Positions 48,881-60,512 of a DNA stretch of 64,000 bases are shown in pieces; position 1 is the first letter of the stretch, and the number at the start of each line of letters is the position of its first letter. The notes below the pieces were generated by a model. It searched no databases, was not told where the DNA came from, and saw nothing but the letters and a program-made list of their open reading frames with translations. Source of the DNA: Excoecaria cochinchinensis (Eukaryota > Streptophyta > Magnoliopsida > Malpighiales > Euphorbiaceae); the NCBI GenBank assembly GCA_947683425.1, contig CANTUQ010000297.1, forward strand, positions 496,001-560,000, read 5' to 3'. A program made the translations under genes and the position numbers.

Positions 48881-48894
48881 GCTCTGATACCAAA
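48881..48894 (-). promoter_or_regulatory. Primer-binding site of the SIRE derivative
   Basis: Minus strand TTTGGTATCAGAGC adjoins the 5' LTR; TGGTATCAGAGC is the initiator tRNA-Met site of plant Ty1/copia elements. Confidence 0.9.
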
Positions 48895-50549
48895 TGTGAG
48901 TCCGAAATATATGATCTAGAGGGGGGGTGAATAGATCATTTCATAATTTTTTCGTGATCTGGATATATTAGAACACATACAGTTGATATGCAAAATACTA
49001 TCATCATAATAAATCCATTTCATACAATTTACTTTAAATAATTTTTTAATTATCCTTTACCATTAAAAACTATACATATGGACGAAATTATTAGTGGCAA
49101 AAAATCAGATTTTCATTGGATAAATTAATTTAGAAAAATCAATTTCATCCCGTTTTTCCAGAACACATGTGATTTTCTGACTTTGTTCTATAGAACATAG
49201 AACAGATACAGAACAGTTAATTTCAGCATAAAAATTATAGAGCACAAAATAAAAAGAGAGTAAGGGATAGAGAATTTAACACCGCGGTTTATAGAGGTTC
49301 GGCCCTTGCCTACATCCTCTCCTTAAGACAATCCGTCTTAAGAGTTTCTCTCTTTCTAATGTGACTCTATTTACGGGCAAGAGTCAAAAGTCTGTTACAA
49401 GTAGCTATCCCAAGTTTTTCTTCCCAAGTGAAAACTCTAAAAATACTTAATCATTTTTCCAAAGTAAAATGATCAAAACACTTAGCCCTTTTTCCCAAGT
49501 AAAAGAACCTAAACACTTGCTAGTTTATTTTCCTAGGTTCTAGCAACCTAACCTCACCATATTATCTCACAAATTTGATAAGCCTCACTAACATGATTAC
49601 AATATAAAAACTATAATCATATTGAGGAGATGTGATCGTGAATGCACATGAAGGAATGAAAAACTTATAAGATAAAACCCAATTAGAACAAAAACGTTTT
49701 TCACTCATTTGAATAACAACTCAACAAAAACCCATTTTATAGATCATGAAAATATAGCTGTTGGGTGTGAACATTCACTTCAAAATGTTTGAAGAGATTT
49801 TGGACAAAGAAATCTGATTTCATTATTTTCTTAGTCAAAGAAAATCATTTGAAAAGAATTAATGCATCATTCTCTAACGTGGAAAAGATATGTTTAAAAG
49901 AAGGCTTTATTTCCTAAAATCAGCTTTGATAAATCAGAAATTTCCTTTCCTATAATTGTGAAAAATCAGTTTTGAAAAATATAATCCATTCTCTTTTCTT
50001 AGATAAAAACTAATCTGAAAAATATATTCCAGATTTTATTTCTTTCTTTTTGCCAATAATCATGTATATGAAAATTTTAATTTTTGGAAAGAAATAAATT
50101 TAAATAAGTTAAGATTTGATTTTGGAAAGATATTTGGATGCAGTAAATTATAAAATCCAATTGGAATAATATTCCAGAATTATTTCTTTCCTTTTTCAAA
50201 GAGACATGCATATGAAAAATTAATTTTAGGAAAGAAATAAATTTGATTTGAATGAAGATGTGATTTGTAAAATATTTTAAATGCATAAAATAAGGTAATT
50301 AACATGCTGTGAGTGTGTAGATTCCTCAAAAATGATTTTACAAATTTTATTTCCTAATAAACCTTTATTGCTGTAAGTCTGCTCTGATGGTTGTAGAACA
50401 CAAACGCGTCTGTTCTATATTTAATAGAGCACTCTGCATCAGATTCTGAAACTTAGGCCTGCACAATATAAGTTAGAAAAAGCCCAATTTGATTAAGTAT
50501 AAATGTTTTGTAATACATCATAATCTGTGAATTAGCCTTTGAGCCAACA
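48895..50549 (-). repeat. 5' LTR of the SIRE derivative (right copy)
   Basis: 1655 bp, about 1.4% different from the left copy by hand count. Confidence 0.93.
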
Positions 50550-50554
50550 GTATA

Positions 50555-50640
50555 TTTATGTTTTCTTATGTAATTTATGTTACTAAGCCCTATAAATAGA
50601 AGCTTCTTTCATAGAATAAAATGATGGTTGAGTGGGGATA
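50555..50640 (+). repeat. 5' LTR of Copia-B, second piece
   Basis: 86 bp between the SIRE derivative and Copia-D. It includes the LTR TATA box (CCTATAAATAGAAGC near 50609-50623), matched at 60360-60374 in the 3' LTR. Confidence 0.93.
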
Positions 50641-50811
50641 TGTGAGAAAGAGCTCAGTTACTTGTATATTGATATTCACAATAATATATACAACAGAGAA
50701 GAACAGAGTTAGAGTCCTAATAGGACTATATACGACAGTAAAGGTAAATGTAGTACAGCTATATAGAAGAGTCCAAAAATACTAGGGAAAGTGGACCCTT
50801 ATCCTCTATTA
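50641..50811 (-). repeat. 3' LTR of Copia-D (left copy)
   Basis: 171 bp. On the minus strand it starts TAATAGAGG, not TG, and ends TTTCTCACA. The first three bases are the stop codon of pol. Confidence 0.93.
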
Positions 50812-53800
50812 CTCCCTCTCAAGCTGAAGAGGGAGAGAACGAACTCGCAGCTTGTCTTTGAGCAAAAGAAACCGACCCTTAGGTAATGGTTTGGTAAAAA
50901 TATCAGCGGCTTGATCAATTGTGGAAATATATCAAACAACCAATGCTTTGGATTTCACCTTGTCACGAATAAAATAGAAATCAATCTCTAAATGTTTACT
51001 GTTATTGTGAAAAATAGGATTAGCAGTGAGATAAACTGCACTTAAATTATCACACCAAAGCACAGGAGGTTTAGGCAATCGAAAGCCAATTTCATGAAAA
51101 ATCATTTGCAGCCAGCTAACTTCAGAGATGGCGGATGCAATTGCCCGATATTCAGCTTCTGTGGAAGATCGAGAAACCGTTCATTGTTTCCTTGAGGACC
51201 AGGAAAGTAAACAGGAGCCAAGAAAAATAGCAAAACCGGAAGTGGACTTACGATCATCAAGGCAACCCCCCCAATCAGCATCCGAATAGCAAAAAAGCTG
51301 AGATAAATCGGTTTGGGAAATGAAGAGACCATGAGCTAGAGTACCCTTCAAATACCTCAAAATTCGTTTAACTGCAGTCCAATGCTTGATAGTAGGGGCA
51401 TGCATGAATTGAGAGACACGGTTAACAGCAAAGGTAATATCCGGCCTAGTAAAAGTAAGGTATTGTAGACTTCCAACAATACTACGATAATGACTAGGGT
51501 CTGGATATGGATCACTATCAGCAAGCCTCAATTTATCATTGGGAGTAGCAGGTGAAGAGATGGGCTTACAATCAGCCATATGTGCTTTGTCTAGGACACC
51601 TTGCATGTATTTAGACTGAGTGAGATGAAGATTGTTTGCTGAACAAAGAGCCTCAATGCCAAGGAAATAGGAAATTTTACCCAAATTGCGAATAGCAAAT
51701 TGATGTTCAAGAAAAGTGACTAGTTTGTTAAGGAGAGAAGAGTCATTTCCCGTTAACAAAATATCATCCACATATATTAGACAGTAAAGGGTAGTGTGAC
51801 CTGAAAGATAATAATAAAGAGAGCAATCTGTCTTGGATCCAACAAAGCCAAAGGATTGCAAGGTGGATGTCAATTTCTCATGCCACATGCGCGGGGCCTG
51901 TTTAAGGCCATAGAGTGACTTCTTTAATTTACAAACAAACTGAGGACAGGAAGGATCCACAAACCCAGGAGGCTACTGCATATACACCTCTTCATGTAAA
52001 TCACCATGCAAAAATGCATTAGACACGTCTAGTTGAAGAATCTGCCAGTTAAGTGAAACCGCCAATGTTAGAATAAGCCTAATTGTAGTGGGTTTAACAA
52101 CAGGGCTGAAGGTTTCAATAAAGTCAAGACCGGGTCGTTGATGAAACCCTTTAGCCACTAAGCGGGCCTTGTGTCGCTCAATAGAACCATTTGGTAAGGT
52201 CTTCGTCTTAAACACCCATTTGCAGCCAATAACATTGGCCAAGGGAGGAGGCAAGACCAATTTCCACGTGCCATTTGAAATTAAGGCATGATATTCATCT
52301 GCCATAGCTTTGCGCCAACAAGATTGTTTAGAAGCCTGAAAAAAGGTGGTTGGGTCTGCTGCTGAAACTGGTGAGACAAATGATTTTGGTTTTAATGAGC
52401 CAGTTTGAGAGCGTGTGACCATCCTGGAAGGAGGCGGAGCAGCAGAAGAAGAAGATAACGGGGCAGATACCATAGCGGGACAGTCCTTATGCAAGGGCAA
52501 AGAAATCTGTTGTTCATTAGGTGGGGCAGTTGGTACAGATGGCGAATTCATGGTAGGAGAAGATAGGCATGGAGGTAAGTGGGGAGCAGATAGGGTGGGT
52601 GTCATGGCTGGTTGTGGCGACGCACTAGAGTGGGGAGCATGTGGGATAGGTATTGGGGCTTGTTGTGGTGACACATTAGGGGTAAGTGGCGGGTGGAGAA
52701 GGTTAAAGGTGACAGCTGGTGTTTGGAGAAGTGGTGGAGCAGTGGATTGGATACTAGGAGCATGAATATTCAAAGCCTCAAATGAAAAATCCTGTTCATT
52801 AAAAATAACATGACGTGAGATAAACAATTTACAAGCAACAGGATCATAACACTTATACCCTTTATGCATTCTACTATATCCCAAAAAGACACATTTAGTA
52901 GAGCGAGGAGATAATTTATGAGGAGAATAAGGACGAAACCAAGGATAACATAAACATCCAAATATACGAAATATACTATAATCCGGCATGTGACCAAATA
53001 GTTTGTTGAATGGGACATCAAAGGAAAGAGCGGATGTAGGTGTGCGATTAATGACATATGCTGCAGTATCAAAGGCATATGTCCAAAATGTAGCAGGTAA
53101 TTTCGCAAAAGTTAACATAGCAAGACCGAATTCAGCTATTTGACGGTGTTTTCGTTCAGCACAGCCATTTTGTTCAGGGGTATAAGGACACGAAGAGCGT
53201 TGAGTGATGCCATTGTCAACTAAGTATTTAGTAAGGGCACAGTATTCACCGCCCCAGTCAGCTTGAAAGGATTTAATTGGTAGATTAAAAAACTTTTCGA
53301 CAACAGATCGAAACTTAATAAAAGTGGACAAAACATCAGATTTATTCTTGAGAAAGTATATCCAGGTATATTTGCTATAATGGTCAAAAAAGATAACATA
53401 GTATGAATAGCCATCATGTGATTTAATTTTAGCAGGGCCCCATACATCAGAACAAATCAATTCAAGTGGTTGAGAAGCAGAAAAATGAGAATGAGAAAAC
53501 GACAATTTATGGCTTTTACTAACTGAACAAGAATGACAAACAGAATTAAAGGTCTTATTGGAAGCAACAATTAAATTTGAGGCTAACAATTTTTTAACAG
53601 TAGGAAAAGCAACATGCCCCAACCGAGCATGCCAAGTCGTAACCGAAGCCAAATGAGCCTAGACAGGTGGTGAAGTTGACACTGGAAGATAGTATAAACC
53701 ATCCTTACTCTGGCCTTTGAGCAATACTGCCTTCGTTGCCAAATCCTTAATCAAAAAATAGTTAGCAAAAAATTCAACAGAGATATTATTAGAAGCAATC

Positions 53801-54981
53801 AAAGAGCGAATAGAAATTAAATTTTGAGAAGCTGAGGGAACATACAAAACATCTTTGAAAGTGAAGGATTTACCATGAAGATAACATTGAAAGGATCCAG
53901 TATAATGAATTGAGAGTTTAGATCCATTACCTTTAGTGACTTCCTCAGGGCCATGATATTCAGAATGAAGTGAAAGATTTTCCAGATTTGAGGTTAGGTG
54001 ATGAGAAGCTCTGGTATTCATTATCCAATGCTGGGTGGAAGTCGTGGAGGCAAGGTGAGATGCTGGTGGTGGGTTATTCCGCTTATCTTTGTTTAATTTA
54101 GGAGAAGGACAAACACGGGACAAGTGTCCTTGTCCCTTATAATTATGACAGATTATGGAGCTAGTGTCTAAAGGTGTAGATACGGTGCCAGAAGAAGAGG
54201 AATTTGATTGAGTTTGGTTACCAAAATAGGTGGAAGATCTACCGCCCCTGTTATGTCTTCCACAACCACGGCCTCTATAATTGTTAAAATTCTTGTTGGC
54301 AAATTGAGCAGTGGGAGAGAAGCTATCACCATGGGAATCCCAAGCCAACTGGGCTTATTTAATAAGCAGTAGCCCATACAAATTATCAAAACTGATAGAC
54401 TCCATACGAGCCTCCAAATTTCTCACAAAAGGTCTATAGGCTGACCCTAATCCAGCAATAACACAATCAATAAAGTCCTCATCAGCCATAGGACTTTGCA
54501 AGGCAACTAACTGATCAAACAAATGCTTAGCTTTCTGCATATACTCTGTGATACTATCATTCTCACGCTTAAGAGTCAGCAATTGGTGTCTAAAATTGCG
54601 AACATGAGGACGGGATCCAACTGAATAAGCAGAATGCAATTTTTCCCAAGCTTGTTTTGCTGTTGTAGCTTCTATGATTTGCGGCAACATATTCTCAGAT
54701 ATAGAGGAGAAAATCCAGGATAACACTTGATGATCTTGCTATTCCCATTGACTAAATTCTGCAGAGTCAGGAGCAGGTGCAACGCCATCTACATGGGAGA
54801 ATAATCGACAACCTTTTAAAGCAAGTGTTAGTTGTGTTTTTCAGAGTAAGAAATTTGTTGAGTTGAGTTTAATGGAGAGATTATGGGACAAATTGGGAGA
54901 AAAAGAAGGGACTGGTGCTAATGTCATCGTAGAAGGTGAAGGAGGAGTTGAAGAAATGGTTGTATTGCTTTCAGTAGACAT
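50809..54981 (-). pseudogene. gag-pol of Copia-D: one frame with seven stop codons
   Basis: Begins MSTESNTTISSTPPSPSTMT at 54981 and ends at TAA 50811-50809 inside the LTR: 1390 codons with no frameshift. Order: gag (54980-54160) with a knuckle whose second Cys is Tyr (CHNYKGQGHLSRVC); protease near 54020 with NTRAS for DTGAS; pre-integrase (ARLGHVAF, CHSCSVSKSHK); integrase with all three acids (ELICSDVWGP, QADWGGEY, PEQNGCAERKHR); RT with intact YVDDILLTGND (near 51770); RNase H with STEAEYRAIASA and a tail ADIFTKPLP. Stops (first base): 54843 TGA, 54741 TAG, 54357 TAA, 53661 TAG, 51975 TAG, 51183 TGA, 50934 TGA. Most suit single C-to-T or G-to-A changes. Not functional as it stands. Confidence 0.92.
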
Positions 54982-55002
54982 TTGATTTTGGTGGTTAAAC
55001 CT

Positions 55003-55020
55003 TCAGCAGCTCTGATACCA
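55003..55020 (-). promoter_or_regulatory. Primer-binding site of Copia-D
   Basis: Minus strand TGGTATCAGAGCTGCTGA starts exactly at the end of the LTR; matches the initiator tRNA-Met site. Confidence 0.93.
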
Positions 55021-55191
55021 TGTGAGAAAGAGCTCAGCTACTTGTATATTGATATTCACAATAATATATACAACAGAGAAGAACAGAGTTAGAGTCCTAA
55101 TAGGACTATATACGACAGTAAAGGTAAATGTAGTACAGCTATATAGAAGAGTCCAAAAATACTAGGGAAAGTGGACCCTTATCCTCTATTA
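55021..55191 (-). repeat. 5' LTR of Copia-D (right copy)
   Basis: 171 bp, one visible difference from the left copy. Confidence 0.93.
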
Positions 55192-55196
55192 GGATA

Positions 55197-55298
55197 GAAT
55201 ACTTACCTTTCTCTCAATTTCTCTAAACTCATTCTATTGTCTTTATTTTTATAATCTATTCATATACTATTCTATATAGTTTTTCATATTTTATAACA
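55197..55298 (+). repeat. 5' LTR of Copia-B, third piece
   Basis: 102 bp ending TTTTATAACA. It is followed by CGTTATCAGCACGA, where the primer site should lie; I could not match this to a tRNA end. Confidence 0.92.
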
Positions 55299-55329
55299 CG
55301 TTATCAGCACGAATTCGCTCTACGGGCTT

Positions 55330-56289
55330 GGGAATACAATTTTAACTGAAAATGAAGCATCCAATCAAGACAAAGCGAGGGCAATGATATTTCTTCGTCA
55401 TCATCTACATGAAGGGTTAAAAACTAAATACCTGACAGTGAAAGATCCGCTTGAATTGTGGGATAATTTAAAAGAGCGATATGACCACCAACGAACGGTA
55501 ATATTACCTAAAGCTCGTTATGAATGGATACACTTGCGATTTCAAGATTTTAAAACTGTAAGTGAATATAATTCTGCTATTTTTAGAATTAGTTCGCAGT
55601 TAAAGTTATGTGGAGAAAAGATTACTGATGAGGATTTATTAGAGAAAACTTTTTCAACCTTTCATGCTTCAAATGTGCTCCTGTAGCAGCAATATAGAGA
55701 AAAGGGTTTCAAAAAGTATTCTGAATTAATCTTATGCTTACTGGTAGCTAAACAAAATAATGAGCTATTAATGAAAAATTATGAGATTCGTCATACAGGA
55801 TATGCTCCAGTCCCTGAAGTGAATGTAGCAAAATACAACCATAGCCATGGCCGCGGTCGTGATCGCGGTCGTAGTCGTGGAAGAGGACAAGGACGAAATA
55901 ATTACCGTCATTATAGTGGCAATAATGGCAATAATTTTTCCCACCACCTGAAGTGGAACAATAATGGAGAAAAAGGGAAAAATAAGGTCGACCATAATAG
56001 CTCTTCAAAAATTAAAGAAAATTAATGTTATCGATGTGGAATGAAAGGCCATTGGTCCCGTACCTGTCGTACGGCTGACCATCTTGTTAAACTTTATCAA
56101 GCCTCCATTAAAAGAAAAAAAAATGTGGAAACAAATTCAGTTGACCAAAATAATGATGTTGAGGCAAATTTGGCTTATAAAGATGATGACGATTTTGGAG
56201 ACCTTGCAGATATTACTCATTTGGATGCTTCAGATTTTTTCCAAGAGTCATTAAGAATAATGAAGAAAATAAAAGATAAGAAAGTTTGA
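55330..56289 (+). pseudogene. gag: gag of Copia-B
   Basis: Gag capsid block (GLKTKYLTVKDPLELWDNLK, RYEWIHLRFQDFKTVSEYNS, ITDEDLLEKTFSTFHASNVL), an Arg/Gly-rich basic stretch (HGRGRDRGRSRGRGQGR), then a zinc knuckle CYRCGMKGHWSRTC and an acidic tail. The reading frame is constant, but TAG at 55684-55686 and TAA at 56023-56025 interrupt it; an upstream start codon was not located with confidence. The gene ends in TGA at 56287-56289 and is separate from pol. Confidence 0.82.
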
Positions 56290-56450
56290 AATTATTATCT
56301 TATTTCTATATTTCAATAGTGTATTTATTTAAGTGTTTTATTTAAGTTTTTTTTTCCTTATTTGAGTGGTTATATATATATAAATATATTTAAATATTTG
56401 CTATATTCTAATTATATGTTATGTTTTTTTTATTTATTTTCAATGAAAGA

Positions 56451-59400
56451 ATGGATGTTTCAAATTCTTTATTTGAGCCCATACTCAATAATGAAGATGT
56501 TTGCCTTGTTGATAGTGCTGCAACACATACTATTCTAAAAAAAATAAAAAATATTTCTATCATTTGATATTAAAAGATGCTAATGTTAATACAATATCGG
56601 GTAATACAAAGTTAATTCAAGACTCTAGAAGAGCTACTATATTATTACCTGAAGGAACAAAACTTACTATAAATGATGCATTATTTTCTTCCAAGTCTCG
56701 AAGAAATTTGTTAAGTTTTAAAGATATTCGTTCCAATGGATATCATGTTGAGACTGAAAATGAGAATGATATTGAATAGTTGTATATTACAAATAATGCA
56801 TCAGGTAATAAACGTATTTTAGAGAGATTGCCAACATTATCTTCTGGCTTGTATTATACAAAAATTAATACAATTGAGACATATGCTACAGTAAATCAGA
56901 AGTTTACTGATCCAAAAATATTTATAATTTGGCATGACCGGTTAGGCCATCCCGGTTCTATAATGATGCGTAAAATTATTAAGAATTCACATGGACATTC
57001 ATTGAAGAACCAGAAGATTCCTCAATTCAAAGAATTCTCATGTGCTGCTTGTTCTCAAGGAAAATTGATTATTAGACCATCACCAACTAAAATTGGAACC
57101 GAATCCCCTGCATTCTTAGAACGTATTCAGGGTGATATTTGTGGGTCTATTCAACCACCATGTGGACCATTTAAGTATTTTATGATATTAATTGATGCAT
57201 CTATAAGATGGTCACATGTGTGTTTATTATCAACTCGCAACTTGGCATTTGCAAGATTGCTTGCTCAAAAATTCGATTGAGAGCACAGTTTCCAGATTAC
57301 ATAATCAAGTCAATTCGTCTTGATAATGCTGGTGAATTTATGTCTCAGGCTTTTAATAATTATTGCATGTCAATTGGAATAACAATTGAAAGGCCTGTTG
57401 CACATGTTCATACACAAAATGGTTTAGCAGAATCATTTATTAAACGCCTCCAGTTAATAGCTAGACCATTACTTATGAGAACAAAACTCCCCATTTCTGC
57501 TTGGGGGCATGCTATTTTACATGCAACAGCACTTGTGCGCATTAGGCCAATAAGTTATTATAAATTCTCTCAATTACAATTAGCTTTTGGTCAAGAACCT
57601 AATATTGCTCATCTTAGAATTTTTGGTTGTGCAGTATATGTGCCAATTGCTCCACCACGACGCACAAAGATGGGTCCTCAAAGGAGGTTAGGAATATATG
57701 TTGGGTATGAATCTCCTTCAATAATTAAATATCTTGAACCATTAACTGGAGATTTATTTACGGCAAGATTTGCTGATTGCCATTTTGATGAAATAATTTT
57801 CCCAACATTAGGGAGAGAGAATAAACAGCTGGAAAAAGCAGTTACTTGGAATGCATTATCACTATCTCATTTAAATCATCGAACAAAACAGTATGAACTG
57901 GAAGTTCAAAAGATAATACATTTGCAAAATATTGCAAATCAACTGCCAGATGCATTCACTGATTTAAGAAGAGTTACGAAATCTCATATACCAGCTAAAA
58001 ATGCTCCTATTTGAATTGATATTCCTATAGGACAATCTAATACTACAAACACTAGCAACCCACGCCTAAAGCGTGGTAGGCCGGTCTGTTCCAAAGATAA
58101 AAATCCTCGAAAAAGGAAAGGAGTAAATAATCAAGATGGTCATATCATAGAGGCAGACACTCCTGAAGAGACACAAGACATAACTAATCATAAAACCCCA
58201 GAAGAGGTCCAGGTACCTAAAAATAATAATGAAGAGATCTCCATAAGTTATGTCAATATAGGAAAAAGATGGAACCGAAAAGATATAGTTGTCGATAACT
58301 TTTTTGCATTTAATGTTGCTAGTGATATTTTAAAAGAAACTGAGGATCTTGAACCTACATCTGTTGAAAAATGTAGAAATAAAAGTGATTGGCCAAAATA
58401 GAAAGATGCAATTCAAGCAGAATTGAATTCACTTTCAAAACGTGAAGTATTTGGACCTGTAGTCCGAACACCTAAAGGTGTAATGCCAGTGGAGTACAAA
58501 TGGGTATTTGTGCGAAAATTAAATGAGAAAAATGAAATTGTAAGATATAAGGCACGATTGGTTGCACAAGGATTTTCACAAAGACTTGGCATTGATTATG
58601 AAGAAACATATTCTTCAGTAATGGATGCAATTACTTTTAGATATCTAATTAACCTGACAGTTTGTGAAAAGCTTGATATGCGTCTAATGGATGTTGTTAC
58701 AGCCTATTCATATGGCTCACTTGACAGTGAAATTCATATGAAAATCCCTGAAGGATTTAAAATGCCTGAAGCATATAAAGATTCTCAAGAAATTTGTTCA
58801 ATAAAATTACAAAAATCATTATATGGATTAAAGCAATCTGGATGAATGTGATATAATCGTTTTAGTGAATATTTGTTAAAGGAAGGATATATTAATGATC
58901 CAATTTGTCCATGTGTATTTATAAAAAGATCAGGATCAGAATTTGTCATTATTGCTGTATATGTTGATGATTTAAATATCATTAGAACTCCTGAAGAGCT
59001 TAGAAAAGCAGTAGGTTATTTAAAGAAAAAATTAGAAATGAAAGATCTTGGAAAGACAAAATATTGTCTTGGCTTGCAGATTGAGCATTTAAAAGATGGA
59101 ATTTTCATTCATCAATCAACTTATACGAAAAAAATCTTAAAGCGGTTTTATATGGACAAAGCACATCCATTGAGTACTCCAATGGTTGTAGGATTATTAG
59201 AAGTTAATAAATATCCATTCCGTCCCCGAGAGAATGAAGAAGAACTTCTTGGTCCTGAAGTACCATATCTAAATGCTATAGGTACATTGATGTGTCTTGC
59301 TAATAATACAAGACCAGATATAGCATTTGCTGTAAATCTACTGGCAAGATTTAGCTCTTCTCCGACAAGAAGATATTGGAATGGAATTAAGCATGTTTTT

Positions 59401-59964
59401 CGATATCTCCAGGGAACAATTGATATGGGTTTATTTTACTCTAATAAATCCAAATCACATTTAATTGGATATGCAGATGCATGATATTTATTTCATCCAC
59501 ATAAAACTCGATCACAAACAGGCTATCTATTCACTTATGGAAGTACAGTCATATCATGGCGATCTACAAAGCAAACTTTAGTTGCTACTTCCTCAAATCA
59601 TGCAGAAATAATTGCAATGCATGAAGCAAGTCGAGAGTGTGTTTGGCTAAGGTCATTGATTCATCATATCCAGAAGATGTGCGACTTGCATCTTGGAGAA
59701 AATATTTCAACGATACTGTATGAAGATAATGCAACATTCATATCTCAAATAAAAGGTGGGTTCATCAAAGGAGATAGAACGAAACACATTTCACCAAAAT
59801 TTTTCTTCACTCATGATTTTCAAAAAAAAGATGAAATAGATATTCAGCAAATTCGTTCAAGTGAGAATTTGGCAGATTTATTTACCAAAACATTACCCAC
59901 TACAACATTCGAAAAGTTGAGATACGGTATCGGAATGCGCAGACTTAAAAATATGTCTGTATGA
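56451..59964 (+). pseudogene. pol: pol of Copia-B
   Basis: Protease near 56500 (VCLVDSATHTIL), GAG-pre-integrase with the zinc motif (WHDRLGHPGSIMMRKI ... CAACSQGK), integrase (QGDICGSI, IRLDNAGEF, TQNGLAESFIKR: the three acids are kept), RT (YKARLVAQGFSQRLGIDYEE, AVYVDDLNIIRTPEEL with intact YVDD at about 58960) and RNase H (HAEIIAMHEASRECVWLRSL, ending at TGA 59962-59964). Breaks include stops near 56560, 56777-56779, 58012-58014, 58399-58401, 58843-58851 and 59482-59484, and a frameshift near 57250. Ty1/copia is certain; the lineage is left open. Confidence 0.88.
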
Positions 59965-60177
59965 GGGGGAGTAATATATATTGCGCTGTACTCTTTTCCT
60001 TTAGCCAAAGTTTTATGCCACTGGATTTTCTTGGCAAGGTTTTTAATGAGGCAGCTTACTATGTATATTGTAAATATTGTGTACTCTTTTTCTTTCACTA
60101 GGTTTTTATCCCATTGGATTTTTCCTAGTAAGATTTTAACGAGGTACAATTTCTCAATTTTTAGTTTTACGGACATT
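59965..60177 (+). other. 3' untranslated region of Copia-B
   Basis: Contains two diverged copies of a roughly 90-bp segment (about 59985-60070 and 60080-60150), both with TGCCACTGGATT/TCCCATTGGATT-like cores. A G-rich tract (GAGGGGGAG) also follows the stop codon. Confidence 0.5.
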
Positions 60178-60187
60178 CAAGGGGGAG
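60178..60187 (+). promoter_or_regulatory. Polypurine tract of Copia-B
   Basis: CAAGGGGGAG directly before the 3' LTR. Confidence 0.85.
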
Positions 60188-60512
60188 TGTTGTAAATAAA
60201 TAATTTGTGAATGTCCTTCCAATTCTCCAACTTTTCAACTCTCAAACTCTTCAACTTTACAACCCTCCAAATTCCCCAACTCTTCAACTTATGTAACTCA
60301 TGCATTTAGTTTGTAACTTGTATATTTATGTTTTTTTATGTAATTTATGTCACTAAGTCCTATAAATAGACGCTTTTTTTATAGAATAAAATGATGGTTG
60401 AGTGGGGATAGAATACTTACCTTTCTCTCAATTTCTCTAAACTCATTCTATTGTCTTTATTTTTATAATCTATTCATATACTATTCTATATAATTTTTCA
60501 TATTTTATAACA
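60188..60512 (+). repeat. 3' LTR of Copia-B
   Basis: 325 bp, TGTTG...ATAACA, uninterrupted; TATAAATA at about 60361-60368. Confidence 0.95.

Larger units (their letters stand above)
40598..50549 (-). mobile_element. SIRE-like Ty1/copia derivative, internally deleted
   Basis: Two 1655-bp LTRs (40598-42252, 48895-50549) with GTATA at 40593-40597 and 50550-50554. Polarity is minus: a tRNA-Met primer site lies next to the right LTR and a polypurine tract next to the left one. The 6.6 kb interior has gag and shrunken pol pieces in the right half, and about 4 kb of AT-rich repetitive non-coding DNA in the left half. The motifs NYNQEEGIDFDKAF, IEIRHHFIRDIVQ and SIKDGGTVSFGDKNKGKIIG are typical of the SIRE/Maximus lineage. 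LTRs differ at about 22 of 1655 positions, far less than the coding decay would suggest. Confidence 0.9.
50641..55191 (-). mobile_element. Copia-D, a compact young Ty1/copia element (Ale/Retrofit-like)
   Basis: Two 171-bp LTRs (50641-50811, 55021-55191) with one visible difference, flanked by GGATA at 50636-50640 and 55192-55196. Polarity is minus: the primer site TGGTATCAGAGC directly follows the right LTR. gag-pol is a single frame filling almost the whole interior. Short LTRs and the integrase/RT motifs suit the Ale (Retrofit/Hopscotch) lineage; lineage is inferred. It is the youngest insertion in this stack, yet its frame has seven stops. Confidence 0.93.
40461..60512 (+). mobile_element. 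Copia-B, a Ty1/copia element with two others inserted in its 5' LTR
   Basis: The 3' LTR (60188-60512) is 325 bp, TGTTG...ATAACA. The 5' LTR survives as 40461-40597, 50555-50640 and 55197-55298, which are 137 + 86 + 102 = 325 bp. The two gaps hold the SIRE derivative and Copia-D, each with its own target duplication. About 9 differences between the two LTRs (hand count). Flanks ATTGA and ATTAA form a duplication with one change. gag and pol lie at 55330-59964 on the plus strand. The element without insertions is about 5.5 kb. Confidence 0.92.
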
